Of a stretch of DNA of 64,000 nucleotides, positions 1 to 7,677 are shown piece after piece. Positions within the stretch are counted from its first letter, which is position 1; every line of letters begins with the position of its first letter. This DNA is from Leisingera sp. ANG1. GTDB taxonomy: Bacteria; Pseudomonadota; Alphaproteobacteria; Rhodobacterales; Rhodobacteraceae. Below the pieces are notes generated by a model. That model searched no databases, was not told the DNA's origin, and saw only the letters and a list, made by a program, of their open reading frames with translations. Both the position numbers and the translations under genes were made by a program. The DNA is taken from the NCBI RefSeq assembly GCF_000203975.2, contig NZ_AFCF02000001.1, positions 937,783-1,001,782 on the forward strand. Reading direction: 5' to 3'.

Positions 1-572
1 TTCGGGCTCAGCCCCAGCACATCCCCTTTGGTGGAGCACCCCAGCCCCAGCACCGTCCGGTTGGCATAGGAGAAATAGGCGGTTACCTGATTGATCTCCA
101 GGATCTCGCCATCCTCGAACCCGGCTTCCCGCAGGGCTTCGATATCCGCTTCTGTCACGCTGGACGGCTCCTCCGTCAGCATCCTCGCATAACCCATTGC
201 CAGCACTTGTGCAGGCTCCAGCGGGGCCGCTTCCGGCTCCCGCGCCTCGATCGCGGCCCGGATCGCCAGACCGCGCTCCGTATCGCCCAAGAGCCGCTGC
301 AGCCCGGCAAAGTGATGCTCGACGCAATAGGCGCAATCGTTCAGCGACGATACCCAGACCCCCAGCACCTCCAGGAACCACTTGGGGATCTTGTTGCCGG
401 TGTGGTGCAGCACATTCTTGTAGAGCGCCATATGGCCTTCCATCGAATGCGGCCGCAGGGAGTGCACCATCATGATGTTGTCGACATTGCCCCCCGGCCC
501 GGTCACCCGCTCATAGAGCTTCTTCAGCTTGCCGGTTGCCTCTTCAAACGGAACGGTCCTGATCCAGGCCAT
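1..572 (-). CDS. Peroxidase-related / carboxymuconolactone decarboxylase (AhpD-like) family protein, 3' end cut by the window
   Basis: The minus-strand frame opens with ATG at 572, preceded by a GGAGAG ribosome site, and stays open to base 1, so the C-terminus is missing. About 190 residues are visible. The AhpD-fold signature NDCAYCVEHH lies at residues 79-87, with the redox pair C80 and C83 and downstream histidines. Members of this all-helical family act as alkylhydroperoxidases using a CxxC pair or as decarboxylases; the intact CxxC favours a redox role here. Substrate and partner cannot be read from the sequence. The next gene upstream is a separate PLP decarboxylase on the same strand. 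Confidence 0.85.
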   Translation of the reverse strand, partial: MAWIRTVPFEEATGKLKKLYERVTGPGGNVDNIMMVHSLRPHSMEGHMALYKNVLHHTGNKIPKWFLEVLGVWVSSLNDCAYCVEHHFAGLQRLLGDTERGLAIRAAIEAREPEAAPLEPAQVLAMGYARMLTEEPSSVTEADIEALREAGFEDGEILEINQVTAYFSYANRTVLGLGCSTKGDVLGLSP

Positions 573-678
573 GTCTCTCTCCCTGACTGTCTGGCCCGGA
601 GAGTAGCGGGTTCAGATCATACGGAAAGACGAAACCGAACGTCACAGTTTCTCAGCCTGGCGGCACCACCGCCCCGCT

Positions 679-2094
679 CTACTTCGCCGCCTCCCGCGCC
701 ACCGCTGCAATCGCTGCCCGAACATCTGCCTCGCGGCTTCGGTGATTGGTGATCGCAGCGCGCAGCATTACTCTGCCGCCTGCACGGGTGGTCGAGAACA
801 CGGCCTCGCCGCTTTCCTGCAGGGTCTGGGCGATATGCGCGTTCAGCGCCGACTGCGCGTCCGGTTCCAGATCGCTGCGCGCGGTGAACACGCAGACGTT
901 CGACACCACCGGCGCCCCCAGCGCCATATGGGGCTGCGCCTCAACCTCCGCCGCCATGAAACCCGCCAATTCGCAATTGCCGGTGATCGCCTCTGAGAAC
1001 GCCGCCTCGCCATAAGTCTCCAGCGCCGTCCAGACTTTCAGCGCCCGGTTGCCGCGGCTGAGGTCGATGCCGTAGTCGCAGAACCACGGCTCGCCGCCCG
1101 CCAGCCCGCGCTCGGCCCCTTCCAGATACGCCGGTCGCGCCGCAAAGGCCGCCCGGTGCTCGTCCTCATTGCGCAGCAAGGCCATGCCGCAGTCATAGCC
1201 CACATACATCCACTTGTGAAAATCCAGCGCAATGCTGTCTGCCCGCCCAATCCCATCACTCAACGACCGGTAGGGCTCCGCCGCAATCCGCGTCCAGGCA
1301 CCAAAGGCCCCGTCCACATGCAGCCACAGCCCCAGCTCCGCAGCCGCATCCGCCAGCGCATTCAGATCATCAAACAGCCCCAGATCCACGGTGCCCGCAT
1401 TGCCGACCACCAGAAAGGGCACCGCGCCCGCGGCTTTGTCCTCTGCCACCATCCGGGCCAAGGCTGCGCAGTCCAGCTTGCCATCTGCCAACGGCACCTT
1501 GCGCAGGTTGTCTGAGCCGATGCCCAGCAGTTCCACCGCCTTCAGCGTCGCATTGTGCACGCCCTCGCCCGCATAGGCGGTCAGCCGCACCGCGCCCTGC
1601 CCGGACTTGCGCAGGTCCTTCAGCACCCGCAGCCGCGCCGCCTGAAAGGCAATCACCGTCGCCTGCGAGGTGCCGGTCACCAGAATACCGCTGGCACTTT
1701 CCGGCATGCCCATCCTGGCCCGCGTCCAGTCGACCACCGCGCGTTCCATGTAGTTCGCGCCGTGATCGCGCCCGCCCATATTGGCATTGACCGCCGCCAC
1801 CGCGAGGGAGCTGATCAGGTCCGAGGCCAGCCCCGATCCCTGCACCCAGCCCCAGAACCGCGGATGAATATTGCCGCCGTGATAGGGCAGCACGTCCTCG
1901 ATGATCCGGTCCACGGTCTCCTGCGGCCCGCGCGCCTCCGCCGTCACCGCATAGCGCGCATCGATGTCCTCCGGCACTGGCTGCCACGGGCGCTCTACCG
2001 CCTCTTGCATCTGGTCCAGCGCCGCCTCCAGCATCCGCTGCGCCTCGGCCCGGAACGCCGCCCAGTCCTGCGTCTTGATCCCCTTCTCAGCCAC
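679..2094 (-). CDS. Pyridoxal-phosphate-dependent decarboxylase (aromatic-L-amino-acid/glutamate decarboxylase family)
   Basis: This 471-residue protein has the group II PLP decarboxylase architecture. The N-terminal segment has NIHPRFWGWVQG (residues 75-86), the cofactor region has HVDGAFGAW with the PLP-nitrogen aspartate at about D261, and DFHKW carries the Schiff-base lysine at about K294. The family decarboxylates aromatic amino acids, glutamate or related substrates in the cytosol; the exact substrate is not evident. The start is GTG at 2094, supported by a GGAGGAGGG Shine-Dalgarno. It is divergent from parE across a 234-base gap. Length fits the family, and no key residue is missing. 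Confidence 0.9.
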   Translation of the reverse strand: MAEKGIKTQDWAAFRAEAQRMLEAALDQMQEAVERPWQPVPEDIDARYAVTAEARGPQETVDRIIEDVLPYHGGNIHPRFWGWVQGSGLASDLISSLAVAAVNANMGGRDHGANYMERAVVDWTRARMGMPESASGILVTGTSQATVIAFQAARLRVLKDLRKSGQGAVRLTAYAGEGVHNATLKAVELLGIGSDNLRKVPLADGKLDCAALARMVAEDKAAGAVPFLVVGNAGTVDLGLFDDLNALADAAAELGLWLHVDGAFGAWTRIAAEPYRSLSDGIGRADSIALDFHKWMYVGYDCGMALLRNEDEHRAAFAARPAYLEGAERGLAGGEPWFCDYGIDLSRGNRALKVWTALETYGEAAFSEAITGNCELAGFMAAEVEAQPHMALGAPVVSNVCVFTARSDLEPDAQSALNAHIAQTLQESGEAVFSTTRAGGRVMLRAAITNHRSREADVRAAIAAVAREAAK

Positions 2095-2236
2095 CGCGCG
2101 CCCTCCTCCTGCCTGCCGCTGGAGGAGGTGTAGCCCTCAGGTCCTTGCGCCGCACGGAAAATATCGCCGCACCCGGATAACCGGAACTTATCTTCGATGG
2201 ATTGATAACTTCCCGCCCTGCCACGGCAGGGCCGCC

Positions 2237-2245
2237 TTATCCACA
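2237..2245 (+). promoter_or_regulatory. Single consensus DnaA-box 9-mer upstream of parE
   Basis: TTATCCACA matches the consensus DnaA-binding 9-mer exactly and lies about 85 bases before the parE start, between parE and the divergent decarboxylase gene. I saw no second box in the gap, so this is not an origin. A regulatory role for DnaA at parE is only a possibility, since isolated 9-mers also occur by chance. Confidence 0.35.
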
Positions 2246-2328
2246 GCCCCTTGCGTCCCTCTTCCACCCGGCCCCAACACCTGCCATAATGGGCGTCAAT
2301 CAACACCAAGGAAGAGCAGCTCCCGCAC

Positions 2329-4287
2329 ATGGCCGACGACCTCCTCAGCACGCCTGCATCGGAAACCTATGACGCGTCCTCCATCGAGGTTCTGGAAGGG
2401 CTTGAGCCGGTCCGCCAGCGCCCCGGCATGTATATCGGCGGCACCGATGAACGCGCGCTGCACCATATGGTGGCGGAAATCCTCGACAACTCCATGGATG
2501 AGGCCGTCGCCGGCCACGCCAACCGGATCGAGGTGACGCTCCATTCCGATTACGCAGTCACCATCTCCGACAACGGCCGCGGCATCCCGATCGACCCGCA
2601 CCCCAAGTTCCCGGACAAATCCGCGCTGGAGGTGATCCTCTGCACCCTGCACGCAGGCGGCAAATTCTCCGGCAAGGCCTACCAGACCTCGGGCGGCCTG
2701 CACGGCGTCGGCTCCTCGGTGGTGAACGCGCTGTCGGATTCGATGGTTGTCCAGGTCGCCAAGAATAAGGAACTGTTCGAACAGCGTTTCTCCCGCGGCC
2801 TGCCCCTCGGCCCGGTTGAGAAGATCGGCGCCGCCCCCAACAAGCGCGGCACCTTCGTCACCTTCCACGCCGATGAGGAAATTTTCGGCCACCACCGCTT
2901 CAAGCCCAAGCGCCTGTTCACCCTGGTGCGCTCCAAGGCCTACCTGTTCTCCGGCGTCGAAATCCGCTGGAAGTCTGAGATCGACGACGGCGAAACCCCG
3001 ACCGAGGCCACCTTCCACTTCCCCGGCGGCCTCAAGGACTACCTGACAGAGGTGCTCGGCAAATCCTCCGTCTACGCAGACCAGCCCTTTGCCGGCAAAG
3101 TGGAATTCCGCGAGAAATTCGGCGAGCCGGGTTACGTGGAATGGGCGATCAACTGGACCCCCTCGCGCGACGGCTTCACCCAGTCCTACTGTAACACCGT
3201 CCCGACGCCCGAGGGCGGCACCCATGTGACCGGCTTCTGGGCCGCGATCCTCAAGGGGATCAAGGCCTACGGCGAACTGGTCAGCAACAAGAAGGCCGCC
3301 CAGATCACCCGCGACGACCTGATGGCGGGCGGCTGCGCGCTGGTCTCCTGCTTCATCGCCGACCCCGCCTTTGTCGGCCAGACCAAGGACCGCCTGTCGA
3401 CCGAGGCCGCCTCCAAGATGGTGGAAAACTCGGTCCGCGACCATTTCGACAACTGGCTGGCCGCCGACACCAAATCCGCCGGCGCCATCCTCGACTTCCT
3501 GATCCTGCGCGCCGAGGAACGCCTGCGCCGCAAGCAGGAGAAGGAAACCCAGCGCAAGTCCGCCACCAAGAAGCTGCGCCTGCCCGGCAAGCTGACCGAC
3601 TGCACCTCCAAGGACCGCTCCGGCACCGAGCTGTTCATCGTCGAGGGCGACTCGGCGGGCGGTTCCGGCAAGGGCGCGCGCAACCGGGTGAACCAGGCAC
3701 TGCTGCCGCTCAAAGGTAAAATCCTCAACGTCCTGGGCGCCGCCTCCAACAAGCTCGGCTCAAACGCCGAGATCAACGACCTCTGCGAGGCGCTTGGCGT
3801 CGGCCTCGGCACCAAGTTCAACCTTGATGACCTGCGCTATGACAAGATCATCATCATGACCGACGCGGACGTCGACGGCGCCCATATCGCCTCGCTGCTG
3901 ATGACCTTCTTCTTCACCCAGATGCGCCCGCTGATCGACGGCGGCCACCTCTACCTCGCCTGCCCGCCGCTGTTCCGCCTGACCCAAGGTGCGCGCCGCG
4001 TCTACTGCCTCGATGAGGCTGAGCGCGACAAATGGCTGGAGAAGGGCCTGGGCGGCAAGGGCAAGATCGACGTCTCCCGCTTCAAGGGTCTTGGCGAAAT
4101 GGACGCCAAGGACCTGAAAGAGACCACGATGGACCCCGCCACCCGCAAGCTGATCCGCGTCACCATCGACGAGGACGAGCCCGGCGAGACCGGCGACCTG
4201 GTCGAGCGCCTGATGGGCAAGAAACCCGAGCTCCGCTTCCAGTATATCCAGGAGAACGCGAAGTTCGTGGAGGAGCTGGACGTCTAA
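2329..4287 (+). CDS. parE: DNA topoisomerase IV subunit B
   Basis: This is the ATPase subunit of topoisomerase IV, which with ParC decatenates daughter chromosomes. The 652-residue protein shows the GHKL ATP-binding motifs EILDNSMDEA, DNGRGIP and GGLHGVGSSVVNALS in the first 140 residues. The TOPRIM motifs are EGDSAGGSGKGARNR (near residue 440) and TDADVDGAHI (near 515), and the C-terminus holds the usual SRFKGLGEM segment. Its length and the lack of the large GyrB insertion point to ParE rather than GyrB. The ATG at 2329 gives the expected MADDLLS start. A small membrane-protein gene begins four bases after the stop. Confidence 0.95.
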   Translation: MADDLLSTPASETYDASSIEVLEGLEPVRQRPGMYIGGTDERALHHMVAEILDNSMDEAVAGHANRIEVTLHSDYAVTISDNGRGIPIDPHPKFPDKSALEVILCTLHAGGKFSGKAYQTSGGLHGVGSSVVNALSDSMVVQVAKNKELFEQRFSRGLPLGPVEKIGAAPNKRGTFVTFHADEEIFGHHRFKPKRLFTLVRSKAYLFSGVEIRWKSEIDDGETPTEATFHFPGGLKDYLTEVLGKSSVYADQPFAGKVEFREKFGEPGYVEWAINWTPSRDGFTQSYCNTVPTPEGGTHVTGFWAAILKGIKAYGELVSNKKAAQITRDDLMAGGCALVSCFIADPAFVGQTKDRLSTEAASKMVENSVRDHFDNWLAADTKSAGAILDFLILRAEERLRRKQEKETQRKSATKKLRLPGKLTDCTSKDRSGTELFIVEGDSAGGSGKGARNRVNQALLPLKGKILNVLGAASNKLGSNAEINDLCEALGVGLGTKFNLDDLRYDKIIIMTDADVDGAHIASLLMTFFFTQMRPLIDGGHLYLACPPLFRLTQGARRVYCLDEAERDKWLEKGLGGKGKIDVSRFKGLGEMDAKDLKETTMDPATRKLIRVTIDEDEPGETGDLVERLMGKKPELRFQYIQENAKFVEELDV

Positions 4288-4291
4288 GCCG

Positions 4292-4513
4292 ATGGCATTC
4301 AAGATTTTCGCCGGGTTGTTCTTGGCTCTGCATGTTTTCTTCCACCTTCTACTTTACCTCAAGGCGAGGGAGGAAAACGCATCGCTTGGCATTCTGGAGT
4401 TCTGGTTTGGTCGTGCGCGGCCTCACCCAGCGCTGCAGTTTTTGATGCTGCTGGCGTCCGCAAGCACAGCCGCGGTGCTCACAACCATAGTTGCTGCGGC
4501 GTTTTCCTCCTGA
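4292..4513 (+). CDS. Small two-helix membrane protein, function unknown
   Basis: The 73-residue product has two hydrophobic segments, about residues 2-22 and 47-70, joined by a charged loop (KAREENASLGILEFWFGRARPH). The ATG lies only four bases after the parE stop, which suggests translational coupling. Base composition still resembles parE, unlike the A+T-rich stretch that follows. I do not recognise the family and assign no function; it is probably an inner-membrane protein. Confidence 0.6.
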   Translation: MAFKIFAGLFLALHVFFHLLLYLKAREENASLGILEFWFGRARPHPALQFLMLLASASTAAVLTTIVAAAFSS

Positions 4514-4636
4514 TCGCAGTGTTTGCATTCCGCCATCACACGCATAAAGTGAAACCCAAATAGAGCCCAAACTTCGTTTCCAGTTCGACCGGAACTTCTC
4601 GAGGTTTGTGGAGAGTTCAGGCACCTGGGGGACAAA

Positions 4637-4840
4637 TTGAAGAAAGAAGAATTCCTTAGTAACTTTGAGAGTCAACACCACAACTTCGAAAACTTGAGAA
4701 CATCAGCATTCGGTTTAGTATCGAAAGCAATTTCTGAAGCCGGCGTTTCCGCTATGCCAATTCTCTCTCGCGTAAAGGACAAGAACAGCGCGGCTTCAAA
4801 GCTTGATAGAAAAAATATAACGACCCCCTTAAGGAAATGA
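4637..4840 (+). CDS. N-terminal part of a split RelA/SpoT-domain protein
   Basis: This frame gives 67 residues (TTG start at 4637, with GGGGGA upstream) ending in SRVKDKNSAASKLDRKN. That is the R-x-K...S...K segment which in RelA/SpoT synthetase domains binds ATP just before the DIVGLRV strand. The frame then stops at a TGA overlapping the ATG of the next frame. A -1 shift at A-AAA-AAT (4810-4816) would read on without interruption into the remaining domain, so this looks like the front of one gene rather than an independent protein. The coding frame is open upstream of 4637, so the true start could be earlier. The region is A+T-rich compared with parE. Confidence 0.6.
   Translation: MKKEEFLSNFESQHHNFENLRTSAFGLVSKAISEAGVSAMPILSRVKDKNSAASKLDRKNITTPLRK
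4810..4816 (+). promoter_or_regulatory. Candidate -1 frameshift heptamer A-AAA-AAT in the RelA/SpoT gene
   Basis: In the frame of the N-terminal fragment the codons are AGA-AAA-AAT, so the heptamer fits the X-XXY-YYZ pattern of tandem -1 slippage. Slipping here yields DRKNYNDPLKEMTDIVGLRV, an uninterrupted join of the two halves of the domain. The alternative is loss of one A from the six-A run, by mutation or sequencing error. I see no strong stem-loop immediately downstream, which weakens the programmed-frameshift reading. Confidence 0.45.
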
Positions 4841-5676
4841 CAGATATTGTCGGTTTAAGAGTCGTTTTATATCTGGAACATGAAATCACATCCTTGGAAG
4901 AAGTTCTCCGACAGTACTTTGAGATTGATGAAGAAAACTCAATAGACAAGAGAAAACCTTCAGATGTTCAAAAAGTTGGCTACAGGTCGCTACACTTAAT
5001 CTGCAAACTTGGAAAGGGAAGAGAGACTCTACCTGAATACCTAAACATTTACGACATACCATTTGAGTTACAAATTCGTACAGCACTCGAACAAGCATGG
5101 GCTGAAATTGAACATAAACAACAATACAAGTCAAATTCCGCACTCCCCCCGGACTTACAGCGACGGTTAAATATTCTGTCTGGAAATTTGGAACTCATCG
5201 ACCAAGAACTCTCCAGAGTCGTGCAGGAAGCTGACCTATACAATGACAGAGTTGGAAAGAATGACGCTTCTGTTTTGGATGATTTCCTCTCCACAACATC
5301 GATCCTGAGTCTCTCAAAGAAACACCTCAAATCCCCCAACGGAAAACTTATCTCTCAGCACATCCCCTTCAGCGAAGAAGAATCAGATCTCTTAATTCAC
5401 GAGCTGTCGAAGTTTGGAATTCTCACTGTTGGACAACTGGACACGCTATTGGACGAGTTCCTGAAGGAGGATTTTTCAACGTTCTTCTGGGAAAACCTCC
5501 GTTTCATTGGCGCTGTACGTATGGCAATGGTATGGAAAAACCCAGATCGGTTTTTACGGGAAGCATATTGGGGACAATATTCGTTCTCCGATGAAGAGAT
5601 ACAAGACTTAGAGGACGAATTTGATTTACCAGGCCTTCTAGAGAAATTTAGAACTGCCGGTGTAGACTTCGACTAA
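4837..5676 (+). CDS. RelA/SpoT-type (p)ppGpp-synthetase-domain protein, C-terminal part
   Basis: The 279-residue frame starts inside a RelA/SpoT nucleotidyltransferase domain: MTDIVGLRVV, then VGYRSLHLI (about residues 46-54), then PFELQIRTALEQAWAEIEHKQQYK (about 72-95), the motif holding the catalytic E-x-Q. About 180 acidic, helical residues of unknown role follow. This resembles single-domain alarmone synthetases (including toxSAS types), not bifunctional Rel, since no HD hydrolase, TGS or ACT domain is present. AAGGA lies only two bases before the ATG, too close for efficient initiation, so expression by frameshift from the upstream fragment is more plausible. The gene is A+T-rich and looks acquired. 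Confidence 0.7.
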   Translation: MTDIVGLRVVLYLEHEITSLEEVLRQYFEIDEENSIDKRKPSDVQKVGYRSLHLICKLGKGRETLPEYLNIYDIPFELQIRTALEQAWAEIEHKQQYKSNSALPPDLQRRLNILSGNLELIDQELSRVVQEADLYNDRVGKNDASVLDDFLSTTSILSLSKKHLKSPNGKLISQHIPFSEEESDLLIHELSKFGILTVGQLDTLLDEFLKEDFSTFFWENLRFIGAVRMAMVWKNPDRFLREAYWGQYSFSDEEIQDLEDEFDLPGLLEKFRTAGVDFD

Positions 5677-5687
5677 AGTTGGGAAGT

Positions 5688-5739
5688 GGGCGAGTCACCT
5701 TGACCGGGCCGCAAGCGACCCGGTCAAGGTGACTCGCCC
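5688..5739. repeat. Perfect 21-bp inverted repeat after the RelA/SpoT gene
   Basis: Bases 5688-5708 and 5719-5739 are exact reverse complements around a 10-base loop (CCGCAAGCGA). The arms begin GGGCGAGTCACC and end TTGACCGGG. The hairpin starts 11 bases after the stop codon and sits where base composition changes from A+T-rich back to G+C-rich. No T-tract follows on either strand, so it is not a textbook terminator. It could still stop transcription, protect mRNA 3' ends, or mark the edge of an inserted segment. Confidence 0.85.
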
Positions 5740-6218
5740 CCCCGTTGCGCCAAACCCCAAACCACCGCACGCCCCGCTTGCGCGCCCTTAACCCCGCTCT
5801 GCCATACTCCAATCCGTCGCGACACAACGGTGCGGACTGACACCCCGCACCACCAGGAGATACGGGAGCCCCCAAGACCACCTCTTCATCGGGTGCAGGG
5901 GTTCTCCGCAACACGAGAGCTTTCGAGCGGACATGGGGGCTTGCGACCCCCTGCCCGGCCCTCCGCCTCCGGCCCCTCCGGGCCCCTTGGCGGCGCCGCC
6001 ACCTCTACTCCGGCCAGCACATCACGGCCACACAAGCAAAACGGCCCAAAGGCCCCAGACAGGCAGACGGGCAGACAGACGGACACACAGCCACCGGACA
6101 GGGAGACAATCCCGCCCGGCCAAACCCGCGCATCCGGTGACAGCTTCGTGAGGGCTGTTGCCTGAAACCGCTTTCCCTTCTTATGGTTAGGCCAGCCAAT
6201 CACAGCAGGGAAACAGCC
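5740..6218. other. Non-coding stretch with a short AGAC/GGCAGAC-type repeat
   Basis: No convincing gene fills this interval. Frames crossing it are proline/arginine-rich and lack recognisable domains. It contains C-rich runs and a low-complexity tract of AGAC, GGCAGAC and GGACAC units at 6056-6090. I looked for a tRNA or known RNA fold and found none. The last 40 bases hold the AGGGAAA ribosome site of the following membrane-protein gene. Confidence 0.5.
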
Positions 6219-6980
6219 ATGGCCTTCATCGCGGACAACCAGCTGCCCCTGCTCCTCTTGTTCTTCTTTGCAGGCCTGATCGGCACCGCCTTCCTGTTCC
6301 GCAAACCGGCAGGCCACCGGGCCTGGAAACTGGCGGACCTCGTGTGGGTGGTGCTCGGCGGCTTCGGCGCGCTGGTGGCGGTGATCTCCGGCATCTACGC
6401 CGCAGATAGCTCCCGGCTCGAACGCCAGATCGACATCGCCTATGCCGCCACCGCCGCCTTCGACCGCGACGCCGCCCGCTTCCGCCTGCGCTTCTGCGAC
6501 CCCGCCTATGACACCGACATCGCGGTGTTGTGCGAAAAGGTCGAATTCCTCTCCGCCTCCACCGCGGGCAACGCTGAACTGCCGCTGTTCATCGCGGTGA
6601 CCGATGAGGTCGCGCCATTGCAGGGCCTCAGCTTCCTGTTCGGCAGCCGCTCGGAAAAGGCCGAAATGGCAGACATGGAGGCCAAAGCCGCCGCCTTCGA
6701 CCCGGCGGCCTTCCTGGTCTTCACCGCGCTTGACGCCCCAACACAGGCCGCCGTCGACACCATGCGCCGCAAGGTGCCTGCCATTGCCGGCGATTTCCTG
6801 ATCATCGCCCGCGCCTATGACGGCCTGATCGCCCATGTGTCCAAGCTCAAGGAGGAATGGGAATACCTGCAGGACAACGCCCATATCCTGGTGCTGCAGA
6901 TCATCGCGCTCTGCCTCGTCAGCTTCGCCGCCCCCTTCCGCCTCGGCAAATCCATTGTCGAGCTGCGCGCGCGCCGCTAA
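6219..6980 (+). CDS. Hypothetical membrane protein with three transmembrane segments
   Basis: The 253-residue product starts at the ATG at 6219, which has AGGGAAA in front; an in-frame start at 6183 lacks such a site. Two hydrophobic helices lie near residues 8-25 and 38-63. A soluble, mostly helical domain of about 150 residues contains several cysteines (RFCDPAY, VLCEKVE). A third helix follows near residues 225-243, before a basic C-terminus. I do not recognise the family. It is followed 27 bases later by a Tag-like DNA glycosylase gene on the same strand. Confidence 0.7.
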   Translation: MAFIADNQLPLLLLFFFAGLIGTAFLFRKPAGHRAWKLADLVWVVLGGFGALVAVISGIYAADSSRLERQIDIAYAATAAFDRDAARFRLRFCDPAYDTDIAVLCEKVEFLSASTAGNAELPLFIAVTDEVAPLQGLSFLFGSRSEKAEMADMEAKAAAFDPAAFLVFTALDAPTQAAVDTMRRKVPAIAGDFLIIARAYDGLIAHVSKLKEEWEYLQDNAHILVLQIIALCLVSFAAPFRLGKSIVELRARR

Positions 6981-7007
6981 CCTGACCTGACGCCACAGGA
7001 CCCGCCC

Positions 7008-7664
7008 ATGCGCACATTCGACGAGATCCACGCCATATCCGCAGACCGCCACGGTGGGGTGCAGGCGCTGGAGGAGAAACTCACCAGACCCGACCCCAAG
7101 GTGACAGAGCTGCCGGAGGACCGCTGGCTCGCCACCATGACCAAATGCATCTTCCAGGCGGGCTTCAACTGGAAAGTGATCGAGGCGAAATGGCAGGGTT
7201 TCGAGGAGGTCTTCCACGGCTTCGACCCCGGCCCCTGCGCCTTTATGCCGGAGGATGAATTCGACCGGATCCTCAGCGACACCCGCGTGGTCCGGAACGG
7301 CGCCAAACTGGCAACAGTGCGCGCCAACGCTGCCTTCCTGATGGAGCTGCGCGACGAGGGCGGCGCAGGCGAGATACTGGGCGGCTGGCCCTCATCCGAC
7401 TACATCGGGCTGCTGGAGATGCTCAAGAAACGCGGCGCCCGCCTCGGCGGCAACACCGGCCAATACGCCATGCGCTTTGCCGGCCGCGACAGTTTCATCC
7501 TCAGCCAGGACGTCACTGCGCGCCTCATTGCCGAGGGCGTGATCGACAAACCCGCAACCTCCAAGACCGCTCTGAAAGCGGTGCAGGCCGCGTTCAATGA
7601 ATGGATGGATCAATCCGGCCGCTCCCTCACCGAAATCAGCCGCGTGCTGGCGATGAGCTGCTGA
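7008..7664 (+). CDS. DNA-3-methyladenine glycosylase I (Tag) family protein
   Basis: The 218-residue protein carries the Tag-family core IFQAGFNWKVIEAKWQGFEEVFHGFDP (about residues 48-74), followed by the helical region with RNGAKLATVRANAAFL. The family removes N3-alkylated adenine from DNA as the first step of base excision repair. The N-terminal Cys/His zinc ligands of classical E. coli Tag are not apparent, as in the divergent Tag-like group common in alphaproteobacteria. Alkyl-adenine excision is therefore the best guess but not proven by motifs. The ATG at 7008 is the only start fitting the family's N-terminus. Confidence 0.8.
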   Translation: MRTFDEIHAISADRHGGVQALEEKLTRPDPKVTELPEDRWLATMTKCIFQAGFNWKVIEAKWQGFEEVFHGFDPGPCAFMPEDEFDRILSDTRVVRNGAKLATVRANAAFLMELRDEGGAGEILGGWPSSDYIGLLEMLKKRGARLGGNTGQYAMRFAGRDSFILSQDVTARLIAEGVIDKPATSKTALKAVQAAFNEWMDQSGRSLTEISRVLAMSC

Positions 7665-7677
7665 GGCAAAGCCGCAT

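Noticed and set aside
4837-4840. ATGA overlap read as two independent, translationally coupled proteins
   Set aside because: The join falls inside one catalytic domain and the restart codon has a Shine-Dalgarno only two bases away, so frameshift or indel is the better explanation, though coupling is not excluded.
5740-6180. Search for a tRNA or other structured RNA in the gap after the RelA/SpoT gene
   Set aside because: No cloverleaf, T-loop GGTTCGAnTCC-type element or known riboswitch core could be built; only C-rich low-complexity sequence is seen.
5886-7217. A 443-codon minus-strand frame over the non-coding gap and the membrane-protein gene
   Set aside because: It runs antisense to the membrane protein and into the start of the Tag-like gene, and its composition is that of a shadow frame.
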